Origin: Lophius americanus | Taxonomy: Eukaryota; Chordata; Actinopteri; Lophiiformes; Lophiidae | Assembly: GCA_037951165.1 (NCBI GenBank) | Contig: JBBDHG010000032.1 | Span: 8,857,001-8,921,000 of the forward strand | Length of the DNA stretch: 64,000 nt | Reading direction: 5' to 3' | In this document: piece after piece, positions 26,036-38,107 of the stretch | Numbering within the stretch: position 1 is the first letter of the stretch | Layout of the letters: each line of letters starts with the position of its first letter | Position numbers and translations under genes: made by a program | The notes under the pieces: model-generated | What the model was told of the DNA's origin: nothing | The model's input: the letters and a program-made list of their open reading frames with translations, nothing else | The model's database searches: none

Positions 26036-26180
26036 ATAATAATATGACTTATTTCTTTTTTTTTTGTATAAATTTCAACAGGGCCTTCATTCTGTCTCCT
26101 AACCAAAACAGTCTTGCCCTGCTGAGAGGAGTATGTAGTCCAAAATCTAAGTAATATTTTCTGCAGAGAAGTCGGGCCGA

Positions 26181-26588
26181 TCAGGAGAGCAGCTCCACCG
26201 CCTCAAAGACCTCCGATGAGAAGTTTAAGCTGGCAAAAACATTGTCCTCCATTTCTTCCACACTGTCCTCTAAGCAGATGCTGTCATGGTTGATGAGGCT
26301 GCTTTCAGATGTGGGACTGATGACGATGATGCGTGGAACACCTTGAGGCGACTCGGGATCAGTCGACGGAATTTTTCCAAGTTGTAAAGAATCGAAGGAG
26401 TCCCTCCTGCGTGTTCCAAACCTATCACTGAGGCTGCCTCTGTCCGCCGCTGCATCTGATATCTCAAGGGTCAGACTCTGGCTGCGTCTCCTGGTAAGAA
26501 CTAGCAGGGGGAGTGAGGCGATGGTGAGAGAGCAGGAAACCAGTTCATGCTCACAGGAGCTCAGTGAGTCGTCAACGGTAGATGGACG
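26181..26588 (-). CDS. opn4x: opn4x exon 9 (C-terminal tail, stop)
   Basis: 135 codons plus TGA, the long cytoplasmic tail. It is rich in Ser, Thr, Asp and Glu, with RRRSQSLTLE and TRRRDSFDS basic-then-serine clusters that look like kinase sites. The acceptor is CATTACCAG|CGTCC, phase 0. Confidence 0.93.
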   Translation of the reverse strand, partial: RPSTVDDSLSSCEHELVSCSLTIASLPLLVLTRRRSQSLTLEISDAAADRGSLSDRFGTRRRDSFDSLQLGKIPSTDPESPQGVPRIIVISPTSESSLINHDSICLEDSVEEMEDNVFASLNFSSEVFEAVELLS

Positions 26589-29500
26589 CTGGTAATGGAA
26601 GAAAAATAAATAAATAAATAAGATGACTTTGAGTATCAAATGCATGAGTGCAAATGAATTGGCAAAACATGGATTTAGGAGAGGGATTGAAAAATATACA
26701 AGTAGTTTCATCAATGCTGATTTCACACTTTGTTCATAAGCGTGTTCTCTCACCTTCTCTGGTGTGCGATTCTCTCGCTCATGTTGTCTATTCTGAGTCC
26801 TGCCTCTGCATGACGACATGTTTCTGAAGGACTCACCAGACTTCCTGCTCAAGGCTGCCATCTTCACATCCTTTATTACCTGCAGCGCACAGCAGAACTC
26901 ATTTTAGTTCAATAGTGAGAAGATTCTATGCCACTCACTTTAAAATATTAATTAGAAATCAAGTAAAAAAAGATTCAGTCACAGTAATACGATACTGTTC
27001 GATATACTCACACCTGTATTTATTTTCTAAAGATGTTTTTCTTTGTGATATAGGATATTTGCCCTTTGGACAGAAAGTTTGACCTTGCAGGGGTCCAGCT
27101 TTGTGGAATATTGGGATTGTTTGTGTGACAAACACTTTTGATGAGGACATTTCTAAATTAAAAGCTGAAGTATCTACATTGTTTCATTTTGGGATCTTTT
27201 TTTCTCCTTTTCTGAATTCATGTAACTACTACTACTGATCTATTTCATTGATTTAATAAAGGTTTTGTTATATTTGCATGTATTCAATATGAACCACCCA
27301 TATATATCAATAAAGTAAAAGTAAGTTATTTGATTCTATTTGTAGTAATTAGTTATCCTGCACTTTTAAAAATTACAAATTTTATGCTTGAAAACAACTT
27401 GAAAAGCAAGTCATTTGCATATTTGCAGTAAATGCATTGCTGACCTGGTTTATTGCAGAAAACCACGTTCAACTTGTAAATTACCGTTAATCTTGTGTGA
27501 ATTAACAACAGAGCATTCCAGAAAGACATGAAAAACCTGGCAGGGAGACGTTTTCCTAATGTATGCAACATTCGTTCAACTAAAACTGGCAAATGGTGAG
27601 TTACAGTTACAGTGTGAGAGGTCAAGTAATGTCAGAGGTTCCTTAGTATAACAAAGTAATTTGTTACTGCCGTAATACTAGATTGTCTCCTCGAGGGATG
27701 AATAAAGTATCTTCTTATCTTATCCAAAGACTTGGCCTGGCTCTGTACGTAAAGATTAAACGTTTCATGTTTGATACATGATTCTTTGAGACCACTAAAT
27801 CATCAGTGAGATTTTTTTTCCCTCAAAACCCTGACGTTTACAACAGATAGAAGCAGTGTACAGGTAATCCACCAGGGAGAAGGAGACACCATCCAACCAG
27901 TCATCAGTCATGGGTGCAAACATGTGAATATTTTTAAGTTGGTTGAGTTACAGTAAGAAAAACTTCCAAATAGTTACCGACACTTATATATTAATATTTG
28001 ATGGATTGATTCACCACAATTGAAATCAACTAACTTTTTATATAGTGAAACTGTGTTAATTATGTATTTATCAAATTTGATACTGCATATGAGAGGATTT
28101 CTGTAAATCCAACAAAAAATTTTTTATAGCATTTCATACATTATGCGTTGGATTCAACAAAATAATCAACTGTTTGTTTAAATGACACAATTTGTAGTTT
28201 GTCTGTGATATAAGTAGATATTTAGATATTTGCATATTTCTTAATCATTTTCTTTCAAACACTGACCTTCACTAACATTCACCTATCCATAGAAGAAATA
28301 CACTGTAACTTGTTTTTTATGTGATTGCAAAAAAAAAAGTTCAAACAATGAAAAAATGTACTTCTCCAAGAAGTTTATTCTTAATAAAAAAGTAGAAATT
28401 CAAAGACTTTTGAATTTAATGGCTTAAATATGTTGTGATTTGAATGTTAAAAAACCCGAAAACAATTGTTTTTGTGTTTGTTTTTTTATGATCGGTGTGG
28501 GAAAATTGTTGTCATAACAACCTGACGACTCAAATATGATACAAAAAAAAACTATATATGCAAAGTGGTATTTTAATTTTTTCCCCCCTTGATCAGAAGT
28601 TCAAATTAAGACCCCAGTTTCAGAAAATTAGGTAAAAAAACAAACAATTCTGCCAGTTTTTTCATGGTTCAGGCTTTTCAGCATCAAGTGCATCTCAATT
28701 CAAGCAAAGTTGTTCATAGATTAAGGAGATAGATATGACTTGTGTATTGTTTTTCAAAAAAAATGTAAGTTTTCCAAAATCATTCATTTAAAAAAGAAAC
28801 ATGGAATCGATTTACTTTAGCTTTAACTACAGACAAACTCTTACCATTCCAGGCGAAGCTGTGATAAAGTGCGTCCTTGAGGCTGTTGACTGTCTACTAA
28901 TGATGGAGTCCCTGAAGGAGGACTCACTGATGGAGGAGGAGATGCATTCCTTTCGAGGAGCGGGAGACAGGAAGCGAAGGCAGTGAAACTTCTCGGCCAG
29001 AGTCATCCTAACAAAGAATAGAACAGTGGGGAAAAAAAGGGTTAGGCTCAGTTTTTTTTAATCATTTAAAGTCTCTTAAAATAAAGTATGACTGTGCTTC
29101 TACTGACATACCTGTATTTGTTGTGTATAATAGCATAGATGAAAGGATTGTAGATGGTGGAGGCTTTTGCTATGACTGCAGGGAGGGCTTTGGAGTACGG
29201 TGTCAGAATGTTGGCATACCTGAGCAAGACAAAAAACAGAATCCAAACTTTGCTCTTGTATGTAATCTTGTAGTCTTCTTTTTTTTTAGCATGAAAACTT
29301 CCTTCTCTTACAGCATAACAATGAGGCTTATTTGGAAAGGGATTTACCAAAATGTGTCATCTGCCACAGATGGATGATTAAACCCATCTGTGTTTGACAG
29401 TGTGTGCACAAGGCTTATTATTAATATTATTATTATTAAATTCAGATAAAGCTAAAGTTATTGTGCTGGGACCCAAGCACCTTAAAACAATTTATCTGAT

Positions 29501-32500
29501 GATATATCTACTTTGGATGGTATGACCTTGGCCTCCAGCACCACTGTGAGGGACCTGGGAGTTATCTTTGATCAGGATATGACCTCTGACTCCCACATAA
29601 AACAGATTTCTAGAGCAGTTTCTTTTCGTCTGTGTAACATTTCTAAAATACGGGACATTCTGTCGAAAAAAGATGCAGAAAAGTTAGTTAATGCATTTGT
29701 TACTTCCAGTTTGGATAACTGTAATGCCCTACTAGCAGGTAGTCTCAATAAGTATCTGAAGCCTCAGAACCAGGTTAAGAGAACATATCTCTCCTGTATT
29801 AGCTTTCTTTCATTGGCTCCCGGTAAACTCTAGAATTGAATTCAAAATCCTTCTGCTCACTTACAAAGACCTTAACGGTCAGGCACCAACGTATCTGAAG
29901 GAGCTCATAGTTCCATATTGTCCAACCAGAACTCTGCGCTCCCAGCATGCAGGGTTACTTGTATCCCTAGAGTCTCCAGAAGTAGAATGGGAGCCAGAAC
30001 CTTCAGCTATCAGGCTCCTCTCCTGTGGAGCCATCTCACAATCTCAGTTCGGGAGGCAGAGACCCCCTCTACATTTAAAAGTAGGCTTTAAACTTTCCTT
30101 TACGATAAAAGCTTATGTCCCTCTTTATACATCCCTCTCACTTTAATGCATGTCACTGGATTATTGAATGTCACTGGATTATTGAATGTCACTGGATTAT
30201 TGAATATTACTGGATTAATGCATGTTTCTAATTTGACTTCTTCCCTGGAGTCTTTGTGTTTTCTCGCCCTGTGAGGTCACATGGTTGGTGATCGCATCTG
30301 CTGCTGTGGACCTGCTCGATGTCCACTGATCACAAGATGATCATGATGATGATTACTCTAATAATTATTATTATGTATAGTATTTTCCTATAAGCTATTG
30401 CTAAATGTTATATTACTATTATTGTTATTATCAACCTGGGATCCGCCGTTGCCCGACCCTGGAGAGGCGGAGGAAAGTGGATTAGCATAAACTGATATTG
30501 CTGCTCTCACTGCCATCTTGTGAACCTTTCCCTTCACTCTTGCTGCTACTCTTATGTCACAGATAACTTCTGACACTTAGCTTTGCCTGGCCTCGCTTCT
30601 CCACAACTTTTCCACAATTTCCGTTGATATGCCCAGCTGCCCCAAAGTGCGTTTACTCCTGCATCTGCTTCATCTCTACTCCTTGCATCCTCAACATTCC
30701 ACCTGCCTCCCTTTCATTCTCACACGTCTTCTGTCGCGATGAGACCGACCTTTATTCCTCTTGTCTCCAGTGTATACCTCCTCCTTTCCAGGTTTTTCTT
30801 CCACCTGCTCCCTGCTCTCACTAGAGATCAGAGTGTCATCCGCGAACATCATAGTCCATGGGGACTCCTGTCTGACCTCATCTGTCAGCCCGTCCATCAA
30901 TATAGAAAATAAGAAGGGGTTCAGAGCCGATGCTTGGTGAAGTCCCACATCCACCTTGAACTCATCCGTGACACCCAGTGCACACCTCACTGCTGCCATA
31001 CTCCTCTCACACATACCCTGTACCACTCTAACACACATCTGTGACTCCAGACTTCCTCATACAATCCTCCCTTTAGTCATCTTTCTTGGTATGAAACCTT
31101 ACTGCCGCTCACAAATTGTCATTACTTTTCTTAACGTAGCTTTCACTTCTCTTTCCCAGATCTTCATCGTGTGGCTCATCAACTTTATACCCCTGTAGTT
31201 GCTACAGCTCTTATCATCACCCTTGTTCTTGACAATCTGCACTTGTACACTATTCCTCCATTCTACAGGCATCCTCTCACAAGATCATGTTGAACAATCA
31301 TATTAAATACTCCACTGCCTTATGTCCTACACACCTCTGTACGTCTAACGGTATGTCATCAGCACCAACCGCCTTTCTGTTCTTCATCCTCATCAATGCT
31401 GCTCTCACATCATCCTTACTTATCCTTTGAACTTCCTGATTTGATATTCCCACATCTTCCGGCCTTCTCTCTCTCTCATTGTCCTTGTTCATTATTTCTT
31501 CAAAGTACACCTACAGGTTATATCTAGACTCAACAATTCACCTATTTTATATTTGTCGGGTTTATTGGAGGAAGCTGAAGTGACCGGAGGGAACACACAC
31601 AAACTCCACAGAGAGAGGCCGTAGAAGCAATGTCCGCAGAGTGGAAATATTTTGAAGTAAGCAAAAGAGCTGAGTGCAAACTATTTTTCCGCTCTTCTAT
31701 CAGGAGCAGGTCCGTAAACAAAGGAGCATTCTGATTGGACACCTGAAGAATCAGCACAGAGGCAAGATCAAGGACTTTTCTGATGCTAACAGCTAAATCA
31801 GCTTTGCACCAACCGATGGCAAAGTGGTAGAGAATGTTCAGAGTCTGTAAGAATAATGATAAACACTGGGCCAAAATATTTCTCTTGTTGATCAGCAGTT
31901 ATTTGATTTGATGATATTTGTTTTTGTCATTGCTGTAGAGCCCAATTATGGATTTTACCAGCATCCCAGTCGCTGCACTAAAAACGCTGCATGATCCTGT
32001 GAAAAAAGCTTCAATGCTTTTTTTTTCCCAAAGAAGCTTAATTTGATGAAAATAAAACATGTTTTAAAAGAACAGTGTCATAAATATAACATACGTATAA
32101 ATAATTGTGAGGGCACAAATGTCAGTACTGATACTTTGGTGGAATCGGTGAATCCATTGATTGAACTAATAGGGTTGGAGTCTTCAGAAAGCATTTTCAC
32201 AACACAGAAGAAACGTGATCAAAGATGAATATATGTAAAAGATAAAAATTACAAGTACACTAAAAACATTGCGGATTTAATTTCTTACCCGGCCCAGGAA
32301 ATCATTGTGACGCAGGCGTAGGGTGACCAGGAGAGGACATATACCACAATGACAACAAAGGCGATTTTAGCCAACTTCCACTCGCTCCTGATGGACCTCT
32401 GCTTGATCAGGGTGGATTTCCTCACCTGGGTGCCCAAACGCTCCACCTCCCTGCAGGTGGAGCAGGTCAGGAGAGAGGTAGAGCCCCAAACAAATATATG

Positions 32501-35500
32501 GATATTAATTTGAAACTGGACAGTAGAGCTCAGGTTTTCTGTTGTATTATTAATGAAAAATATCAGTACACAGTACTTCAAAATGTTAACAATTTTAAAC
32601 ATCATACAACAGTAAATAAGACTAGTCATCTTTTATTGTTATAAGCAGACTATCCGTCTCTTCTGACATACAGCATATAATGCTGTTTTATTTGGCATTT
32701 TGGAACAAATTCAAAATTGATCCAGTTACCTACAGTATGTGCTTGATATAAATATATATATGACAAGCTGTTTAGCAAACTGCATTTTTAAAGAAAAAAC
32801 ACAGAATATTTAAGGACTGTTAGTAAAACATTCAATAAGTAACAAAAAAATATTATTTAAAATGACAAAAAAAGAGCTTTCTTAATTTTTTGGAACATGT
32901 GCTTTACTTTGTCTACTTGCATACTCATGCATGATGGATTTATTTCCGCCGACACATGACAAGTGTTAGTACCTGCCTGTCTTCCGTATAGCCAGAAACA
33001 TGAAGGTGTAACAGTAAAAGATGATTGCTAGAGGGATGAAGAAAACAAAGCAGCACAGCATCATAGTGTAGCTCCTGTTGGCGAGTGTGTATGTGACATA
33101 GTCCCACGTACAAGACGTCATCAGGCCCTCTGGGATATAGGAGCCTGAAATGACAAAAGTGAGATATTAGATCATTTATCAGTAGTATTGAATGTTTTTG
33201 ACATAAGTCTATATTACATCTTTGAAATGTCAAGGATATTATGGAATCATCATCGCCATCTCCCCATCTGCCCCTGGTCTTAACACGACAACTCAAAAAC
33301 TATTTCATGGATCATTTTCAAATTCTATACCCCTTTAGACCTTAGCGTGAGGAAGAAGGATTTTAGGAAAGCTTGTTTCTAAAGCTTTTGGCACAAGATG
33401 AAGCTCTATCTCCAAAAGTTGTTGGGCAAAAATGTAACCAGATGGTCCGATTTAGTCCAACTTTGATGCATATGAATCGACTGGAGGAGATCCATCTTAT
33501 ATTTATCATATTTTACTGTAATTGTTCAAATTTGACTAATTAGGGGGAGCTTTTTTTACAAAACACACTTTTTAGGACAACACTTTACATTTGTTTTGAT
33601 GAGTTCAACTGGGGGACTGCTTCTACAACTGCGGGGGGTTAGGGGCTTTTCTGGGAAATGCCCTTGCTGTGGGGGATGCCAGCGTAGGCCTAATTCCTAT
33701 ATGACGTCTGTTGAGCAGCAGATTAAGACTGCAGGTGAACTGGATGCGTATGATTGGAGATTAACTCCCATAATGTCTGAATCGGTGTTTCAACAGCAGG
33801 GAATCAAAACTGTTGGTCTTGTCTGTGGGACTTATATGGTATGTGCAATAAAAATCCTGTTCAGGCAGATGAATAAAGGACATCCAGGTAGAGGAAACTC
33901 ACTCCAGCCAATGAGCGGAGCCAGACTCCAAGCCAGAGAGTAAAGCCAGACCATGAGGATGGCCAGCCAGGTCCTCCGTTTGGAGCTCCAGTGGATGGCT
34001 TGCAGAGGCTTGGTGATGACCACATAGCGGTCGATAGAGATGGCTAAGAGGTTAATCATGGAGGCGATGCCAAACAAGGCGCCACAGAATGCATACATTT
34101 TACAGCCTAGAGAGAAAGAACACATACAAATCAACAACAACATCTGTTTGATCCAATACAATTTTGCTTTAGAGACGCAAATATCAGTGTGCAATAAGTT
34201 ATGAAAGAATGAAGAGAGTTACCCATTTCTCCAAACACCCATTCCTTGTAGAGGCAGTTGATGAAGAAGATGGGCGACTGCGTGAAAGCCATGAGGAAGT
34301 CACTGACCGCCAGGTTGATGATAAAGTAGTTTGGCAGGTTACGTAGCTTCTTGTTGCTACACACACACAGGGGGTCAATATAGATTTAATAATGTTCAAC
34401 AGCACAAGATAAAGGAATGTTGCAGATTGTATTTGCTGAAATGGGAGAAGGTCTGTTGAATTACATTTGCATCTTTCATCCACTTTCCATTCTCAAGAAG
34501 GGGAAAGTTTGTCTTTCCTTTTGACTGTGACGTCGTCTTCTCAGAATTCAGATCACATTATCAGCAGTACTGTTAAATTGTCAGTGTTAATCAGAAAGAA
34601 GCTCTTTTCTTAACTGGTCAACTCTGCATGAACCTGTTTCCATACAGGCTTGATTAAACCCGGTATTGAACTGCTGTCTGCCCCAAAGCCCTTTAATATT
34701 GATTCAACTTTCTTCATGTCTGCTGAATGGAACGTGGCCGCTCTCAGATTTAACGCAATCTTTTTATTCATAGCCTGTGAATATTTTTGTAGGTTGCCAA
34801 ATAAATTTTTGTTTGTCTGACTATGTGGTTATCCAAGCGTGTGTATGTGAGCATGTGTGTGTGTTAGTGTGTGCACAATTTTCTTGTAACCTCTGACATA
34901 AAGTGCATTTGTAGTTTAGAAGACATAAATTTGAACTACAAAAACACAATGGAGAAGCTATCTAATCCATCTATAAGCACGGACAGATGGAATATAGGAG
35001 CGCCTGCCACTCTGATTTTGTCTCTGAGTAGAAGAAGAGAAAAAGCAGAACCAGCAAAAACCCTGTGGGCCCAGTATGCCCCCTAATGTGAGGCAGAGGT
35101 AACTTTGCCTCACCTCCTGCTTTTTCATTAGGGTTTTAAGTCAGACCAACAAGACTAAATATGTTATACACATACATGACCTATTCTGTAGAAAGTGAGG
35201 ACATATAGTAAAAGTGTCTACAAACATTATATTCGTGAGAAACGGTTGGAAAGCAAAAGGCTCGACCCAGTTTGTGAGGGACTGAGGGATCTCAGATGAG
35301 GCTTAGCTCATAGATGCCTCACCTCGAGCGTCTCCACTCTATTTTTGATTATAGAAAATGGATGAACTTATTGGAATCATACTGAAATTACATTTATAGC
35401 ACATATCAGTAGATGAATATTCATTGTATTTTTATCATTATGTGTTTTTTACTTTTCATGATGACAGCCACACCTGCCTCTCCTGACCACACGTCCCTCA

Positions 35501-36172
35501 TCAGCCATGATTGCACACCTGATGTTCAGAGGGTTAAGGTCCATAATATTCAAATTATAATTTAGTAGCTCCAGTGATGAGCCCCATATCAAGATAATCT
35601 TTTCCCTGGGACACTACAAGCCAAAGATTTATTTCTTTTTGATAATCACCAGCTTTCTTCCAACCCTCTGATCCTCTGGGGTAGAGGACACATACTGAGT
35701 CTTAATCTGCTGTAAATTATAACCAGCAGAGAAACTTTGACTGATATGCTCCGTGCCATCTGCACGAGAAATATAAGGCATTTGATAATCACAAGTCATA
35801 AAAATACGCAGACATGCATGCATGTGGTTATTTGCAGCAATTGGTTTGTCATGACCGTATTTTCCTTCTGTCCGTCTCTCGGGGAGAGTCTCTAAATCGC
35901 TTTAACAAACTCTTGCAGCACTGACATAACCAGACACTCTCATTCAGAATGTAAAGGGTGGATGTGTTCTGGTTCAAGTAAATAAAGCCATTTATACAAA
36001 TTCACCTGCAGAAGGCAAATATAACCAGCACATTTCCAGCGATGCCCAGTGTCCCGATGACAAAGACAAAGAGGGCAACAATGTAGTGGACTTGGTCCGG
36101 CACATCCACCTTGCTGAAGAAGCTGCTCTGGGTGTGTGCTTCTTCGGGCTCCATGCTCTCAGTGGACCACAT
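26181..36172 (-). CDS. opn4x: Melanopsin, Xenopus-type (opn4x), complete 9-exon gene
   Basis: Joining 36172-36006, 34356-34223, 34106-33903, 33144-32973, 32450-32289, 29219-29112, 29007-28845, 26879-26754 and 26588-26181 gives 547 codons and a TGA, with every junction GT-AG and in phase. It is a seven-helix, retinal-binding, rhabdomeric-type photopigment expected to signal through Gq in retinal and brain cells. Visible hallmarks are the Schiff-base lysine K298 (AVIAKAS), DRY at 126-128, NPFIY at 304-308, the C102-C180 disulphide pair, Y105 where visual opsins have the glutamate counterion, and E174 (PEGLMTSC) at the ancestral counterion site. The block ANRSYTMMLCC and the SSYIPEGLM loop are typical of the OPN4X rather than OPN4M class. 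The cytoplasmic tail (about 230 residues) is rich in Ser/Thr. A second ATG lies at codon 7; an in-frame stop lies just upstream of the first. No N-glycosylation sequon is seen in the short N-terminus. Whether it is opn4xa or opn4xb cannot be decided. Confidence 0.95.
26754..26879 (-). CDS. opn4x: opn4x exon 8
   Basis: 42 codons of basic, serine-containing tail (KMAALSRKSGESFRNMSS). Acceptor CTGCAG|GTAAT, donor GAGAAG|GTGAGA, phase 0 at both ends. The exon itself begins with GTAA, so an acceptor AG is directly followed by a donor-like GT. Confidence 0.9.
28845..29007 (-). CDS. opn4x: opn4x exon 7
   Basis: Start of the tail after helix 8: KFHCLRFLSPAPRKECISSS followed by a Ser-rich run. The SISESSFRDS-like serine cluster resembles the phosphorylated proximal tail of melanopsins. 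Acceptor TTGTTAG|GATG, donor GGAATG|GTAAGA. Confidence 0.93.
29112..29219 (-). CDS. opn4x: opn4x exon 6 (TM7, retinal lysine)
   Basis: Encodes helix 7: ALPAVIAKAS carries the chromophore lysine K298, followed by TIYNPFIYAI (the NPxxY motif) and HNKYR. Acceptor GCTCAG|GTATGCC, donor ATACAG|GTATGT. Confidence 0.97.
29425..30430 (+). repeat. L2/CR1-like LINE ORF2 C-terminus and 3' tail (opn4x intron 5)
   Basis: Frames read KVIVLGPKHL, then VRDLGVIFDQDMTSDSHIKQ and LVNAFVTSSLDNCNALLAG, then after a frameshift FKILLLTYKDLNGQAPTYLK. These are the conserved C-terminal reverse-transcriptase motifs of fish L2/CR1-type non-LTR elements. The tail contains ATT runs and an 18-bp minisatellite. It is opposite in strand to opn4x, 5'-truncated and frameshifted. 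Confidence 0.75.
30151..30222. repeat. 18-bp minisatellite (about 4 copies)
   Basis: Unit tgtcactggattattgaa repeats at 30,151, 30,169 and 30,187, with a diverged fourth unit at 30,205. It lies in the 3' region of the LINE fragment. Confidence 0.85.
30388..31520 (-). repeat. RTE-clade LINE fragment, degraded (opn4x intron 5)
   Basis: Minus-strand frames give reverse-transcriptase motifs: VGLHQASALNPFLFSILMD, then SPWTMMFADDTLISSESREQ (the FADD active site), and upstream VQRISKDDVRAALMRMKNRK and AVGADDIP. These match RTE-type elements. A shorter downstream piece, RVKGKVHKMAVRAA, continues toward the 3' end. Several frameshifts and stops show it is dead. It abuts the plus-strand LINE ending near 30,430, so two elements of different clades lie tail to tail. 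Confidence 0.75.
31560..31625 (+). repeat. Fragment of the common teleost interspersed repeat
   Basis: Contains ggaggaagctgaagtgaccg, then gggaacacacacaaactcca and cagagagaggcc, matching the end of the repeat also found at 18.4-19.1 kb. Confidence 0.45.
32289..32450 (-). CDS. opn4x: opn4x exon 5 (third cytoplasmic loop, TM6)
   Basis: Encodes the basic third cytoplasmic loop and helix 6 (IAFVVIVVYVLSWSPYACVT, with the SWSPY motif). Acceptor CCTGCAG|GGAGG, donor GCCGG|GTAAGA. Confidence 0.96.
32973..33144 (-). CDS. opn4x: opn4x exon 4 (second extracellular loop, TM5)
   Basis: Encodes SYIPEGLMTSCTWDYVTYTL, with E174 and disulphide cysteine C180, then helix 5 (CFVFFIPLAIIFYCYTFMFL) and AIRKTGR. 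Acceptor CATTTCAG|GCTCC, donor GGCAG|GTACTA. Confidence 0.97.
33235..33690 (+). repeat. Dispersed repeat R1, copy in opn4x intron 3
   Basis: Starts near attatggaatcatcatcgcc, then has ctatttcatggatcattttc, ttagaccttagcgtgaggaa, agatggtccgatttagtcca, gactggaggagatccatctt and ends in gcggggggttaggggctttt and a tgctgtgggggatgcc block. All blocks recur in order at 40.7 and 48.3 kb. Confidence 0.7.
33903..34106 (-). CDS. opn4x: opn4x exon 3 (TM3, DRY, TM4)
   Basis: Encodes helix 3 from C102 (CKMYAFCGALFGIASMINLL), the DRY motif at 126-128, and helix 4 (LAILMVWLYSLAWSLAPLIG). Acceptor CTCTCTAG|GCTG, donor TGGA|GTGAGT. Confidence 0.97.
34223..34356 (-). CDS. opn4x: opn4x exon 2 (TM2)
   Basis: Encodes NKKLRNLPNYFIINLAVSDF, the conserved first cytoplasmic loop and helix 2, then the first extracellular loop (YKEWVFGEM). 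Acceptor TGTGTGTAG|CAAC, donor ATGG|GTAACT. Confidence 0.96.
36006..36172 (-). CDS. opn4x: opn4x exon 1 (start, TM1)
   Basis: Encodes the short N-terminus and helix 1 (FVIGTLGIAGNVLVIFAFC). The first ATG is at 36,172-36,170, with an in-frame TGA five codons upstream; a second ATG is at 36,154-36,152. Donor TTCTGCAG|GTGAAT. An earlier coding exon cannot be fully excluded. Confidence 0.9.
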
Positions 36173-38107
36173 GGTTCGAACACCTCATCAGGACAGCCAA
36201 CCTGGAAGGATGCACCCGTCTGGAATCCACTTTGGTTTGATGGACTTTCATCGCAGTATCATTTGCACAATGGATGTACGGGAGACATTATTTCTTGAGC
36301 TAGTAGACAGAATCTTCAAGAGTCGTACGTCCCATTATAGTCTTCCAATCTTTAAGTGGTAAGGACAAAGATATCTCCACATATACAATCAAGTCCTTAT
36401 GTCTCACGAAAAGCTGGGAGAGTGTAAAGGATGATCTGTACAAAATGTTCACCAAATTGGCAAATTCAAATTATTCAGAAAATATCAACAATGAAATTCT
36501 GAAGAAAAAAAAATCCTCTTGTACTTCTTTGTCCCGTCGTGTCAAAGGCTGTATGAAATCCACCCCACATGAATTATTACCAAATATCCGTTAGAGCCAT
36601 CATGCTATTGATATCTCCCTCCGGTCTGTAGTTCAAATCTGTCAGTCCTCCTCCTGTCTCCACGTCTTTCCTGTTTGGTACTTGGGCCATCAACTTGCAA
36701 ACATTCAGCTCTTGCACTCGTTGCACATCGTCACACTCTCTCCACTCGGTGTTAGCCCGCAGCCTGTTCACCCGTCACACCAGCTCTGCTCTGCATCAGT
36801 GTTCTGTCTGTTTATCGTGCCATCTAGTGACTCCTAACCTCTGCTCTCTCTCTCTCGCTCTCTCTCTCTCTGTCTCTCCCTCCCTCCATGTGTCTATCCC
36901 TCACTGCCTCATATTCCTCTGTGTCTCCGTCTCCACCCTCCCTTCTGCCCTTATTACACACTCAATCGCCCCCTAACTCCTCAAACACACTTCATCCCGC
37001 ATCCCCTTCCCCTCTCCCAACCCGACCCTTCATTTGATACGCCCCAGTCCAGATCTCTAACCCTTTAACTAACAGATTCTTACATAAGAGACGTGATGCT
37101 CACCAACACCACCAGTACTAACAACCGCTTCGGCTCCGTCAAGCTTCAGACTTAGAATCAAGTGCACACCGTGATGTCTGTGTTAGCTCTCATGTAGATA
37201 GGTAGATTCAAACAAGTGTGCACCCTGTTACAGCTGCCATGTCTGTGAACCCTCTTGCATGCAGGTGGGCACTTAGAGCCAAACTGTCTGTATTGTAACA
37301 GCTGAGAACTGTCAACCTACAGTAAATTAGGTAAATTTTCAGTACTTGATTCAATTATTTTTATGCACAATGTGTGTGGGGAAGTGAATTCTCTAAAACG
37401 AGAAAACAGGAAACCTTGTTTTGAAATCAAATGGCTATGAGATACAACATCGCCCTGCATGGGTGGAATCGTTCGCTCCTGTCTGCCGGCTGGACACTTG
37501 TCCAAAGAATGACACATCTGCTGGTTGTTGCTTTTTATGGTGCTGGACATGTTGGTGAAAGGAGATGAAGGGAATAGAGGGAGGTGAAGAATGCAAAGCT
37601 GAGAGATGTCAACTAAGCCCCTAAAGCAAGGGGATAGGCTTAATCTGCACACTGAGCATGCATGTGGATCAGTGTTTGATCTGCTGGAATAAGAATTTGG
37701 ATGATAATCTATGTGCTTGTGTGTGTGTGCGTGTGCACATGTGCCTGAATGCATGTCTGTTCATGTATGCATGCACACTTGTGCTGTTTATTCGTATTAA
37801 TTCACCATATTACACAGCAAAAAGACTCGCAGATGTTTTCCGGGATGTTGTTGCACGGTTCTACTTGCCTACATGACATAATGCCAGTTGTTGCTTTTGC
37901 GTTCACGTGTCAGCACATCAGGCAAAAATATGTAACCAGGCAGATCGTGCTACACTTATTCTGTATTAGATTCCCTATATTTCATACCTGAGATTACAGT
38001 ATGCTGCAAATGTTCATCAGGTTTCTTAGCAAAGAAAATACTCAAAAAGAAAAGCTGGAATGTAGATAGATTTGCATAAGTCAGACGCTTAATTGCTTTG
38101 CGGATAT

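Noticed and set aside
26270..26467. Alternative-frame ORF inside opn4x exon 9
   Set aside because: It is a shadow of the correct opn4x frame, which continues uninterrupted to the TGA at 26,181.
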